Position numbers and translations under genes: made by a program. Below the pieces are notes generated by a model, which was given only the letters and a program-made list of their open reading frames with translations, was not told the DNA's origin and did not search any database. Shown piece after piece: positions 1 through 8,505 of a stretch of DNA of 64,000 nt. The stretch is from assembly GCA_016715945.1 (NCBI GenBank), contig JADJXJ010000001.1, positions 1,178,001 through 1,242,000 on the forward strand. Reading direction: 5' to 3'. Source of the stretch: Bacteroidota bacterium (GTDB lineage Bacteria; Bacteroidota; Bacteroidia; Bacteroidales; F082). Position 1 is the stretch's first letter; each line of letters begins with the position of its first letter.

Positions 1-1
1 C

Positions 2-496
2 CTCAACGACCTTTTGGGCGATGCTAAGGGAAATACATTTGCCAACTTTGTACAAGACCTTACCCTTCGACAACTTTTAGTTTATGCCAATCAACGCCTC
101 CGAAACCTTACCCAACGCTATCAGATATTCCTGCCCGACAGTGCCGAAGGAACCGACACGCTCCAAATCATAGACCTAGACTTGGGCAGCACCCGCCGAT
201 CCATTAGTTCGCTCTCGGGTGGCGAAACCTTCAAGGTGAGTTTAGCAATGGCACTCGGACTCTCCGACCTTGCCGCACAAAACGTAAGGATAGATTCTCT
301 CTTCATAGATGAAGGATTTGGCAGCCTTGACCCCGACTCTCTCAACGAAGCCATCTCCCTACTCGAAGAAATGCAAAGCAACACCCAAAAATCCATTGGC
401 ATAATCTCCCACGTAAGCGAACTCAAAGAGCGCATCACCACCAAAATCAAACTCACCCCAACCGGCAATGGCTACAGCAAGATTTCGGTGGAGTGA
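2..496 (+). CDS. sbcC: Exonuclease subunit SbcC, C-terminal part (5' truncated by window edge)
   Basis: The frame is open to the left edge, so only about the last 165 residues are present. It carries the ABC/SMC-type signature LSGGETF (bases about 217-237), followed by a Walker B region DSLFIDEGFGSLD (about 292-330) and the D-loop and H-loop region ending SHVSELKERI. The combination LSGGETF plus FIDEGFGSLD plus SHVSELKERI is typical of SbcC/Rad50-like nucleases. In the family SbcC pairs with the SbcD nuclease to cleave hairpins and DNA ends during repair. The partner sbcD is not in the window and would be expected upstream. Confidence is high for the family; the upstream coiled coil cannot be seen. 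Confidence 0.87.
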   Translation, partial: LNDLLGDAKGNTFANFVQDLTLRQLLVYANQRLRNLTQRYQIFLPDSAEGTDTLQIIDLDLGSTRRSISSLSGGETFKVSLAMALGLSDLAAQNVRIDSLFIDEGFGSLDPDSLNEAISLLEEMQSNTQKSIGIISHVSELKERITTKIKLTPTGNGYSKISVE

Positions 497-532
497 TTAA
501 AAGAAGCTTAAAATCGATTCGACGGTTGAATG

Positions 533-560
533 AAAATATATGAGAATTCATATATTTTTT
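533..560 (+). terminator. A/T-rich hairpin after sbcC, possible terminator
   Basis: An 11-bp perfect inverted repeat (left arm 533-543 AAAATATATGA, loop GAAT, right arm 548-558) ends in a run of T about 37 bp after the sbcC stop. The stem is almost all A/T, so it would be weak. The rest of 497-835 shows no convincing gene; short frames there have no recognisable content. Confidence 0.4.
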
Positions 561-835
561 AAATTGTAAAAAGTCTGAAAATGCAAATACCTTAAAAAAA
601 AGTTTTGCCCTAATTATACCAAAACGGAAACTTAACAGATTTGCTTTGTTTAAATCGCATAAATTTCATAAGTCTATTGTAAAACAATAACAGCCAATAT
701 AGTGAGAAAATATGAACACTCAGAGAGCCGCAATATTTGTACTTACAGCAGGTTACACTATTGCACACATTTACTGGTCTAATTAAACTTAACAAAAATC
801 AATTCCCATGCCGAAGCCGAATGTTTTATGGATAG

Positions 836-997
836 TATTTGGCCGATTGCCCCACCATCGGACATTTTTACGAAAAACTGTTCAGGCTCAAGGAGATGAT
901 GAATACGGATGCAGCCCGCCGTATGGCTGAAGAACGGCACAACTTTATGCTGATCTGGCTGGATCGTTTTTACGAAGAATGGGAGGGCAAAGCCTGA
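836..997 (+). pseudogene. C-terminal remnant of an HD-type phosphohydrolase
   Basis: A frame open from 836 to the TGA at 995-997 gives a short peptide containing HFYEKLFRLKEMMNTDAAR and then AEERHNFML followed by FYEEWEG. This pattern (HFYEKL, MNT, AEERH, FM, FYEEW) resembles the end of the small HD-superfamily hydrolases of the YpgQ/YedJ type. The N-terminal HD metal-binding part is absent: the frame is closed by a TAG at 833-835 and no start is visible. It is read as a decayed gene fragment. The family assignment rests on pattern memory alone and is moderate. Confidence 0.45.
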
Positions 998-1031
998 ACA
1001 AGGCGATCAGGCCTGCACAAAGGACGGATAC

Positions 1032-1766
1032 TCATTTGAGCATGGCACGCGAAAAAATGTGTTCGGGCATGGGTTGATCAAAGCTTATCTCTTTGATTTT
1101 AAACAGGGTGCCCTCGCCTTGTTTAAGCATATCGCGATAAAGCATCTCAACCGGGAACCATCGCCGGCCAATCTGCCTTACTTCCAGTGTTTCGGCCCGG
1201 CGCAGGAGGGTGCCGCTTCGGGCGTACATTTCCTGTTTGAGGGGCACAAATCGTTCGGCGTCCACCCACATGCGCTGGCGGTGATAGGCCACATCAGGCA
1301 CTTTGGCCGTCAACTCAAGAATAACAGCCGGTCGTTCGCCCATCAGCTCATTGCCGACGATCTGAGCTTCGTAAATCTGTGTCAGGCGACGATCTTCCAT
1401 CATGTCTTCGTACGAAAGGTCGCTGCCCATAACCGATTGCCTGAGCATGTGTCCGCTAATCTGCACCGTTCGGTCGGCCTGAGGAGAATACATCCAGAGC
1501 TGGTCTTTGATTTTCAGCATTTTGGTGCCTCGCTCGGCAGCCGGTGAGAGGTATTCTGTAAAAGAACGCTCGTTTCCCACTGCCCAGGTTTTGGCCTCCA
1601 GGGTGCGGCTGGCACGCCTGGTCTTGATGGTCATTTCGCTGTGCACGATACGGTTGTCCGAGCTGAGATTTGCCTCCACCTTTTGCAGGATTTCGTTGGC
1701 ATTCTGGCCTGAGAGCTGCGGCACACTCAGCATGCAGCAGGCCAAAAGATAATTTAACTTGTTCAT
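1032..1766 (-). CDS. LolA-like outer-membrane lipoprotein-sorting protein (COG2834 type), copy 1
   Basis: A 244-residue protein with an N-terminal signal peptide (hydrophobic residues 5-20, cleavage probably after LSG). The body looks like the LolA_like family (PF17131 type): an unclosed beta barrel that would carry a lipid or lipoprotein across the periplasm. A landmark is GSDLSYEDM in the middle; the paralogue at 25124-25852 has GTDFTYDDL at the same place. It is the last gene of a minus-strand operon, 17 bp after the second permease gene. Inference: it takes cargo from the FtsX-type ABC transporter encoded upstream and passes it to the outer membrane. The substrate is unknown. The upstream insertion (4673-7095) probably cuts it off from its promoter. 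Confidence 0.75.
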   Translation of the reverse strand: MNKLNYLLACCMLSVPQLSGQNANEILQKVEANLSSDNRIVHSEMTIKTRRASRTLEAKTWAVGNERSFTEYLSPAAERGTKMLKIKDQLWMYSPQADRTVQISGHMLRQSVMGSDLSYEDMMEDRRLTQIYEAQIVGNELMGERPAVILELTAKVPDVAYHRQRMWVDAERFVPLKQEMYARSGTLLRRAETLEVRQIGRRWFPVEMLYRDMLKQGEGTLFKIKEISFDQPMPEHIFSRAMLK

Positions 1767-1783
1767 TGATAGATCTTTAAATG

Positions 1784-3058
1784 TTATACAACTTCGAGTT
1801 CCTTAAACAGATTTGCTGTTTGGCGGCGGAAAATGGCCAAACCCGCCAGCATGGCGCCAAGGGCTGTGGAAAGAATGCCCGGAAGAAATCCGATGTAATA
1901 ATCTGCCGGGGTAATGCGGGCACGAATCACATCGGGAAACATCACGGCAGCGCCCTGCATCATCCCTGAGATATCCAGCCCGTAGGTTTGCAGCAACCAG
2001 GCAAAGAACAGTCCGAGCAATGTACCGCTTACCGAGCCAATCAGACCAATCACAACCGACTCCAGCACCAATGTCCAGTACACATGACGCTTTTCTTCGC
2101 CAATCGCCAGCCGCAGCCCCATTTCGCCATAGCGCCTCAGACCTGCAAGCAGACCGGCATTCCACAGTACCAATGCCATAGCCAGCACGAATATCAGGCT
2201 GATGATGAAGCTCCAGGTTTCGGACATCAGCACATATTGTCCGAGGGTTCCCTGCTGGCTCAAGGCTTGCATGAACGGTGCATACTCATCATCTGAATCA
2301 TGCAATTCGTTGAAAGAATGAGCTATAGCCAGCGCTTCCTTGTTGTGATAGAAACCACCTGGCAGAAATCCGAGCAGTGTGGTGGCACCGTCGTCCATCC
2401 TGAGCCATGCTTGTGCATCGTCCAACCGGCAAACGACCATGCCGCGGTCGAGCGCCTCGGTACCAAACCTGATGGTGCCCGACACCTGAAAATTAGCCAT
2501 GGCCATGCTTCCGAACGCATCGTTGCCAATCAGGGTAAACTGGTCTCCGGGCTTGAGTTGCAGTCGTTGAGCAAGGGTGTGACTCACAAGCGCCTCGGAA
2601 GGATGTTCCGGAAGCCTGCCTTCGGTGAGTGCACGCTGTAAACCCAGCCTTTCTGCCTCCATTTCTCCATGACCAATGGCTTCCAGTGCCATGCCCGAAA
2701 CAATACCCTGAGCACGTGTATTTCCTTCTGCGTCAGGCACATCAATCATTGCACCAAAGCTGATTCGGGGCACCCATGCCGTGCCGGGCCATTGTTGTTC
2801 CAATGCTTCCCTGAGCGAGCTCACCTCTGTGAGCCCCACATCGGCCGATTGCAACTCAGGCTTTTCGGCCAATGCCCTGGTGAGCACCTTGAGATGACCG
2901 CTCGAAAACCGCGCATTCATCTCGATGGTATCGCCCATAAATCCGGTGATATAGGCATGAAGAAACACCGTGAGGGCAACGCCTGCCGTGACGATGATCA
3001 CCGGAAACAGGCTGCGGTTTCGGTCGCGCAGCAAACCTTTTATCAAAAACCTGATCAT
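1784..3058 (-). CDS. ABC transporter permease, FtsX/MacB/LolC-E type, second permease
   Basis: 424 residues. There is one membrane segment near the N terminus (about residues 18-40), a long periplasmic domain (about 45-260) and three C-terminal membrane segments (about 265-410), the layout of MacB_PCD plus FtsX domains. Its start ATG overlaps the stop of the preceding permease gene by 4 bp, so the two are translationally coupled. Transporters of this group (LolCDE, MacB) extract or move lipids, lipoproteins or peptides from the inner membrane instead of importing solutes. Together with a LolA-like carrier downstream and an outer-membrane barrel upstream it suggests envelope export. The reading frame is intact although the ATPase gene of the same operon is disrupted. 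Confidence 0.82.
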   Translation of the reverse strand: MIRFLIKGLLRDRNRSLFPVIIVTAGVALTVFLHAYITGFMGDTIEMNARFSSGHLKVLTRALAEKPELQSADVGLTEVSSLREALEQQWPGTAWVPRISFGAMIDVPDAEGNTRAQGIVSGMALEAIGHGEMEAERLGLQRALTEGRLPEHPSEALVSHTLAQRLQLKPGDQFTLIGNDAFGSMAMANFQVSGTIRFGTEALDRGMVVCRLDDAQAWLRMDDGATTLLGFLPGGFYHNKEALAIAHSFNELHDSDDEYAPFMQALSQQGTLGQYVLMSETWSFIISLIFVLAMALVLWNAGLLAGLRRYGEMGLRLAIGEEKRHVYWTLVLESVVIGLIGSVSGTLLGLFFAWLLQTYGLDISGMMQGAAVMFPDVIRARITPADYYIGFLPGILSTALGAMLAGLAIFRRQTANLFKELEVV

Positions 3059-4224
3059 TGTATTTTTCCTTTTAATGCATCCACAGGGTTCATCCTTGCT
3101 ATTTTTCTAGATGGCAGATAACTTACTATGGCTGTGGTAATTGTGACCAACAATACCGTAGCAGCCACCAGTCCGGCGCTGTACACAGGATACAGGGTCT
3201 GAGCCATCGACATGCCAAAATCACCTGCATCCACAGGCAAAGTCCAGCCGGCTTTGGCCTGCCATGCAAGCAGTGGCAAACCATAAGCCATCGACAGAAG
3301 GGCTGCCAGCAGAGCATACATGGTTCCTTCGATGGTAAACAGGCCCACGACCTGAAGTTTGGTGTAGCCCAATGCCACATAAGTGCCTATTTCGCGTTGC
3401 CGGCGGAAGATGGAGAGCACCTGTGTGTCGAAAACCGCCAGCATGGCCAGCAGCAGAAGTACTCCAAATAAGATGCTTTGTCCGGCTGTTTTGGTGCGTA
3501 TCATCTCGTCCACTTCGCGGGTGAGCCATGCAAAGGTTCTGAGCACCCATCCTTCGGGCGGGTCAATGGCCTGGTGATCACCGCTGAAAACCAAAATGCT
3601 CGCTTCGCCGGGCAGCCCGAGCATCTGCTGAAGTTTTTTCAGGTCCATATAAATCTGCGCTGTTTCGGCAGCTGGCACATTGGAATGAAATATTCCGGCA
3701 ATGGTGACCTCTGCTGCATCGAAGGTGCCATTGGCATCGCGCCAGCGCAGGGTAATTACATCGCCTTCGCTCAGCCCAGCGGTGCGGGCAAGCATGCCCC
3801 CGATGACCACATGAAAGCCCGAGGTGTCGAAAAGATGGGTCGGGATTTTCAGCACCTGCTGGTCAGCTGGCAGCCCACGGAGAACCACCGGCAGCATCCG
3901 CCCCTGGGGGTAGATGGTGGCCTGGGTAAGCAACTGAGGCACAAGATTTCCTGCTTCAACATCTTTCATAAAGACCTGAGGAACAGGCGCATGGCTTTCG
4001 GTGAGTGTAAGCGGATCGAAGGGGTCGTAGGCCTGATGCCAGTATTGTCCTGCCCCGATCTGCCAGTCGGCCATGTCGCGCTTGGCCTGGTAGTCCCATC
4101 CTGCCATCAGTCCCTGCATCCAGATGATCAGCACATAGGTGATGCTGAGCACAAACACATTGAGCCAGGTGCGCAATCCGGCCCCCAAAAGATTGCGGAT
4201 GGCCAGTTTTACTGCTGTTTTCAT
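3055..4224 (-). CDS. ABC transporter permease, FtsX/MacB/LolC-E type, first permease
   Basis: 389 residues with the same architecture as the following permease: an N-terminal membrane segment (about 17-40), a periplasmic domain and three C-terminal membrane segments (about 250-375). A basic C-terminal turn ends SRKIARMNPVDALKGK, very typical of the FtsX/LolE family. The start ATG overlaps the ATPase stop by 4 bp, and the stop overlaps the next permease start by 4 bp. The pair would form a heterodimer like LolC-LolE. The frame is intact, but expression probably suffers from the insertion in the upstream ATPase gene. Confidence 0.83.
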   Translation of the reverse strand: MKTAVKLAIRNLLGAGLRTWLNVFVLSITYVLIIWMQGLMAGWDYQAKRDMADWQIGAGQYWHQAYDPFDPLTLTESHAPVPQVFMKDVEAGNLVPQLLTQATIYPQGRMLPVVLRGLPADQQVLKIPTHLFDTSGFHVVIGGMLARTAGLSEGDVITLRWRDANGTFDAAEVTIAGIFHSNVPAAETAQIYMDLKKLQQMLGLPGEASILVFSGDHQAIDPPEGWVLRTFAWLTREVDEMIRTKTAGQSILFGVLLLLAMLAVFDTQVLSIFRRQREIGTYVALGYTKLQVVGLFTIEGTMYALLAALLSMAYGLPLLAWQAKAGWTLPVDAGDFGMSMAQTLYPVYSAGLVAATVLLVTITTAIVSYLPSRKIARMNPVDALKGKIQ

Positions 4225-4672
4225 GGTACGACGGTTTTTTCTGCTTTCACTGCAATGTCATCGGCCACCTTGCCATCGTTGAGGATGATCTTCCGGCTGA
4301 GGTAGGAGATTACCTTTTCGTCGTGGGTGGCAAAGACGAAGGTGGTGCCGGTGAGTTCGTTGATCTTCCGCATGGTTTGCAGGATGTGGTGCGAGTTGGC
4401 CGCGTCAAGATTGGCCGTTGGCTCGTCGGCAAGCACCAGCCTGGGCTGTTTCACCATGGCGCGGGCAATGGCCACACGTTGGCACTGACCACCTGAAAGC
4501 TGCGATGGTTTGCTTTTGATCTTATCCGTCAGGCCTACCCACTCCAGGGCCTGCATCACCAGGCGGTGGCGTTCGCCCTGCGACATGTGGAGCAGAAGAA
4601 GCGGAAACTCCACATTCTCATACACGGTGTGCACTGGCAACAGGTTGTAGCTCTGAAAGATAAATCCAAGTT
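4221..4672 (-). pseudogene. ABC transporter ATP-binding protein (LolD/MacB type), C-terminal half, cut off by insertion
   Basis: This is the 3' half of an ATPase gene whose 5' half lies at 7096-7360. From the junction it reads LGFIFQSYNLLP (Q-loop), then the signature LSGGQCQRVAIARA, the Walker B DEPTANLD and the H-loop ATHD. There is no Walker A, so this half alone cannot bind ATP in the normal way. The minus-strand frame continues a further 55 bp into the inserted element (to about 4727), adding about 18 foreign residues. Joining base 7096 to base 4672 restores one uninterrupted frame of about 238 codons (S-E-Q-L-G-F across the joint), the usual length for a LolD-type ATPase. Confidence 0.9.
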
Positions 4673-4745
4673 GAACTAAACCGCCCCCTTTCGGAGGCGG
4701 TAAAATTCTGGTAATTTTAGGGTGCAAACTTTAAAACTTACCAAA

Positions 4746-5596
4746 ATGAAAAAGAATCATTCTCAACTTGTTGAGCGGCTTCTCCGTGAGATGCAACTCA
4801 GAAATTACAGCCCAAGAACCATACATACTTATGGCGAGCTGATGTCAAAGGTAGAAAACTTCTTTCATCTGCCTATTGACAAAATTACAACAAATCAATT
4901 CAAAGATTATCTTCACCGGCGTATCACGCAGGAAGGTATTTCCACATCCTGCGTTAACCAGTACATCAGCGCTTTTAAGATCTTGCAAACCGATGTACTT
5001 AAACACAACTGGGAGGACATAAAATAAAACGCCCACGGCGCACCAAAAAGCTTCCGGTTGTGTTATCGCTTGCCGAAATAGAAAAACTGATCGCTGTTAC
5101 ACAAAACATTAAACACCGTGCCATTTTGATGCTGGCATACTCTTCCGGCCTCAGGCGTGAGGAAGTACAATTGATAAAGCCTTCAGCCATTGATTCGGCA
5201 CGTATGCAGGTGCATGTGGTTCAGGGCAAAGGAAAGAAAGACCGCTACACAATCCTGGCAACAAAAACCCTCGAGATCTTAAGGCATTATTATAAGTGCG
5301 AAAGGCCTTCATGCTATCTTTTTGAAGTCCGCGGAAAAAAAGGAAAGCCCCTGGCAGATCAGACCCTGAACACTATTGTTAAGAAATCGGCCCTGAAAGC
5401 TGGCATTAAGAAACAAATCTCCTTTCACACCCTCAGGCACTGCTTTGCTACCCATTTGCTCGAAAAAGGCGTAAACCTCCGGCTGATCCAGCAATTTCTC
5501 GGGCACACTTCACTGAAAACCACTGCAGGGTATCTTCACCTGGTAACCATCAACCCCGCCAGCGTTGTTTCTCCATTGGATTCCATGAATGTGTAA
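4746..5596 (+). pseudogene. Tyrosine recombinase of the IS91-type element, broken by a one-base frameshift
   Basis: The N-terminal part (4746-5027) is a SAM-like core-binding domain. The catalytic part (open from about 5018 to 5596) has the tyrosine-recombinase residues: Arg in SGLRREEV, then HTLRHCFATHLLEKG, LGHTSLKTT and the nucleophile Tyr in AGYLH. The two parts lie in different frames and would join as WEDIKIKRPRRTKKLPVV if one A were added to the A-run at 5021-5024. The ATG at 4746 is preferred over the GTG at 4722. Such small recombinases are known passengers of some IS91 elements and may help resolve transposition products. Inactive unless a -1 slip occurs at the A-run just before the TAA. 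Confidence 0.85.
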
Positions 5597-5608
5597 GGTT
5601 TGAATCCG

Positions 5609-6770
5609 ATGCAAAATACTCGCCAGCGCATTGAGCTTGCAGATATTTTCAGCAGCCATGCCAAATCATTCCTGCAACATCACCAGCTTTGCCCCCAACA
5701 GCAAAAAGCTTTCGATGCCATCATCCGCTGCCGCACCGCTGCACTTGGCGGACACATTGACCGCTGCGATAGTTGTGGCTACCAGCGTCCATCATACAAC
5801 TCTTGCCGTAACCGCAATTGCCCCAAGTGCCAGTTTGTTAAGAAAGTGCAATGGGTTGATAAACTGGCAGCCAACCTGCCGCCGGTAAAACATTTTCATG
5901 TGGTTTTTACGATCCCACGTTGTTTGCACCAGCTCTTTTTCCTGAATCAGAAAAGTGCATACGCTTTACTTTTCAAGGCTGCCGGACAAGCCCTGTTGCA
6001 GTGTGCCCTGAACCCCGCGTTTCTGGGTGCACAAGCCGGGGCGGTAGCCATCTTGCATACCTGGGGACAAACACTGGTGTACCATCCGCACATACACATG
6101 ATTGTCCCGGCAGGAGGGCTTTCAGAGGATCAAATGGAATGGAAAGCATCGGGTAAAAAGTTCTTCCTCCCGGTAAAAGCCCTTAGCCAGGTATTCCGTG
6201 GCATACTTTGCAGGCTCATTGAACATGGCATTGCTAACAGCCAGATTCGTTTACCGGATACAACTGAGGATTTTAAATCATTGAAAACCCAATGCTACAG
6301 CAAAAACTGGGTGGTGTACTGCGAAAAACCCTTTTCAGGCCCACACAGCCTGATTCAATACCTGGGCAATTACACCCATAGGGTTGCTATCTCAAATCAA
6401 AGACTGATACAGTGTGAAAATGAAAAAGTCAGTTTCTCTTACAAAGATTATAAGGCAGCAAGTATGAGAAAAATAATCTCGCTTGATGTAAAATGAGTTC
6501 ATCCGCCGCTTTATGCAACATGTGTTGCCAGAGGGATTCTATAAAATCAGGTATTTCGGATTTATGGCCATGTGCAACATGAAAGAAAAGCTTGCCAGGT
6601 GTATTGAGCTTATTGATAAAGCTACTTTCCTGCCGGCGCTTGTGGGATTAACGGCTTTGGAAGTATGGCGCAACATCACAGGTAATGACACCTTGCTCTG
6701 CCCAAAATGTAAAACCGGAATCATGAAACCTGTACCTGCTGAGGTTGCCGGTATGTTGAAACCCGGATAG
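5609..6770 (+). pseudogene. IS91-family transposase (HUH/Y2 type), broken by a one-base frameshift
   Basis: The first part (ATG 5609 to TGA 6496) has a zinc-binding N-terminal domain (pattern CDSCGY ... CRNRNCPKCQ), then the HUH motif HPHIHMIVPAGG, and further on a Tyr-containing segment YLGNYTHR. The second part (to TAG 6768-6770) continues in another frame with EFIRRFMQHVLPEGFYKIRY and a terminal CPKC zinc knuckle. Removing one A from the run at 6490-6493 joins them as LDVNEFIRRF, matching the family order. Start TTG 5600 is possible but ATG 5609 is preferred. The gene begins just after the recombinase stop, so the two were probably one transcript. Now most likely inactive. Confidence 0.85.
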
Positions 6771-7095
6771 ATAAGCATTTACCCATTTCGTTCATTGACA
6801 AATTTCCATCATCTCAATGGCTCATCAGCCATCATGGGATTGCTATGCCCTGACTACAAAAAAAATCCAAGATTATCAATCCTTTACATCTATGAAAAAG
6901 AAAAAGTCAAATTAAAGTAACCCCGAAACAGCCAGGCCAAAAAAAGCATTCATAGAAAACCCATAGCCAGGCGGCTTAGTCCAACTTCATTTTATTCATC
7001 ATTTCCCACGTTTTTCTGTTTAACCCACAGCAAGTACTTGACTTCTCTCCCCTTTGGATTATATTTGCAGGGAAACGATGAATAAAATGCTTATC
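6771..7095 (+). other. Noncoding right end of the IS91-type element (candidate oriIS)
   Basis: About 325 bp after the transposase stop with no credible gene. The terminal 11 bases AAATGCTTATC (7085-7095) recur inverted at 6770-6780, immediately after the transposase stop. In IS91 elements the replication origin (oriIS) lies at this end, so this pair of sequences may mark it. This is inferred from position, not from a match to a known oriIS. Confidence 0.5.
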
Positions 7096-7360
7096 GTTCG
7101 CTGCGTCTGAGCATGGCAGCTTCGCGTGCGCCCAGCCTGCTCACCGGATGCCCAAGCACATGCACTTCGCCCTCGGTGGGCACATCGAGCGTCCCGATGA
7201 TATTGAGCAAAGTGGTCTTCCCGGATCCACTGGGACCAATCAGCCCGGTAAACTCCCCACGTTCAATGTGCAGACTAATGCCGTTGATCGCAGTAAAATA
7301 GGATTTCCCCACAGGAAACCGCTTTACCAGGCGGTCGATTTCTACAATTTTTTCGTTCAT
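7096..7360 (-). pseudogene. ABC transporter ATP-binding protein (LolD/MacB type), N-terminal half
   Basis: Start ATG at 7360 (MNEKIVEIDRLVKRFPVG). It contains the Walker A GPSGSGKTTLLN and runs to residue 88, RRSE. Beyond that, base 7095 onwards is element sequence and gives one Arg and a TAA stop. Together with 4221-4672 it rebuilds a complete LolD/MacB-type ATPase. The fragment has the nucleotide-binding loop but lacks the signature motif and Walker B. It lies 19 bp after the barrel gene (7380-8501), so the original operon order was TetR, barrel, ATPase, permease, permease, LolA-like. Confidence 0.9.
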
Positions 7361-7379
7361 GGTTTTGGTTTATATACAG

Positions 7380-8501
7380 TTAGAAATGAATAACATACAT
7401 ACATTGTACCCCCGTTCCGCCAAAAATTTGCAGGTCGTCGCGTCCAGGGAGCAATGCACTTTCCGGATTGGCCCAGGCCATAAGCTGCAACATGCCTTTG
7501 GTCAATGTATGCTCGTATTGTAAAAAGGAATAGGGCTTTCCGTTTTTCCAATCGTAATAGGCCAACAGCCTGAAGCGATTGAAAAAATCGAGCGGATAGC
7601 TCAACGATGTAGCAGCAAAAGCAGTTTTTTCGGGCATGGATTGGAACCGGCTGCCGGCCGCGACAAACATCTGTTCGGCCACCACATTCAAGCCATTACC
7701 CAGGCCAAAGGTATAATCGGCTCCAACGGTTATCATTGCAAGATGCGTAACAGCGCCGGCATGTCGGTTGACTCCACTCAGCGAAAACTCATACCACAAT
7801 CCGGGACCCAGATCCCATTTGCCATCCAGCCCGAACTTGTAGCTCAGCAATCCCTTGCCGGAGTCCATCAGCGCGCCGCTGTAAGGTTCGGAGCTGCCAA
7901 GGTTTACAGCCACACCCATTTCGCCTTTGGGAACAGCCCACTGGAAACGACCTCCGGCCTCGGGAAAATATTTCTTTGGAGGCAGGAGATCCCAGACGCG
8001 GGCTTTGCCGTCGGGCAGATTGACCCATATCCACAAGTTGTTCTGCGTACCGAAATACCACTGCCCAAGCGCCGACCACTGGCCTTCGGTGATTCCCAGG
8101 GGGTCGAGCGGATTGAGCCGGTCGAACCACATGAGCGGCCGAAGCAGGCTGGCCGAACCGAAATTGATTTGCTGCAAACCGAGCCTAAGCGAACGCGTGC
8201 TGTCGGCAAGGCGAATCCAAAAGCGGTAGGGCTGCAAACCGGCTGAGGGATGATCGTCAAGCGGTATAAGCGCCTCGTGTGCAAAAAGATAGGCCGAGGC
8301 CTCGGCATTCAGCTTAAGTGCATCAGCTTGATGTGTCAACCGCAATCCTGGCAGGAAGCGAAACCCCGCCAGCAGCTGCTTCTCATTGCCCGGAGCTGCC
8401 AGCGACCATGCGGAAAACTGCCCCGCAGATTCGAACTTTTGCTGGGCCTGCACACTGAGAAACAACAACATGCATAAGCCTGTGAACATTCCTTTTCTCA
8501 T
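7380..8501 (-). CDS. Predicted outer-membrane beta-barrel protein of the ABC export operon
   Basis: 373 residues from the ATG at 8501, which gives a clean signal peptide (MRKGMFTGLCMLLFLSVQAQ). An upstream ATG at 8531 would overlap the TetR gene and spoil the signal. The rest is rich in alternating hydrophobic/aromatic strands and ends in a hydrophobic residue plus Phe (YVIHF), as barrels often do. It shares features with the barrel at 25855-27231: a GxQxxxxG strand, then RLNPLDP versus DNLNPLDF, then long aromatic strands. No exact family is recognised; DUF1302/alginate-export-like barrels are the nearest guess. It sits 5 bp after the TetR stop and 19 bp before the ATPase start. Inference: it is the outer-membrane end of the export path. 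Confidence 0.65.
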   Translation of the reverse strand: MRKGMFTGLCMLLFLSVQAQQKFESAGQFSAWSLAAPGNEKQLLAGFRFLPGLRLTHQADALKLNAEASAYLFAHEALIPLDDHPSAGLQPYRFWIRLADSTRSLRLGLQQINFGSASLLRPLMWFDRLNPLDPLGITEGQWSALGQWYFGTQNNLWIWVNLPDGKARVWDLLPPKKYFPEAGGRFQWAVPKGEMGVAVNLGSSEPYSGALMDSGKGLLSYKFGLDGKWDLGPGLWYEFSLSGVNRHAGAVTHLAMITVGADYTFGLGNGLNVVAEQMFVAAGSRFQSMPEKTAFAATSLSYPLDFFNRFRLLAYYDWKNGKPYSFLQYEHTLTKGMLQLMAWANPESALLPGRDDLQIFGGTGVQCMYVIHF

Positions 8502-8505
8502 GCCA

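Larger units (their letters stand above)
4673..7095 (+). mobile_element. IS91-type element with tyrosine recombinase, inserted in the ABC ATPase gene
   Basis: The 2423-bp segment between the two ATPase halves carries a tyrosine recombinase followed by an IS91-family HUH transposase, both on the plus strand. Removing exactly 4673-7095 restores the ATPase frame, and no target-site duplication is seen. The base run next to the right (transposase 3') end is GTTC at 7096-7099, i.e. GAAC on the other strand. Established knowledge: IS91 elements move by rolling-circle replication, make no target duplication, and place their oriIS end next to GAAC (or CAAG). The left end has a hairpin at 4680-4701 (ACCGCC/GGCGGT). 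Both element genes contain one-base frameshifts, so this copy looks immobile unless it uses recoding. Confidence 0.85.

Noticed and set aside
610..795. 61-codon minus-strand frame
   Set aside because: Low-complexity A/T-rich DNA, no start signal and no recognisable content.
3478..4305. 275-codon plus-strand frame opposite the permease gene
   Set aside because: Antisense to a clear FtsX-type permease; composition and motifs belong to the minus strand.
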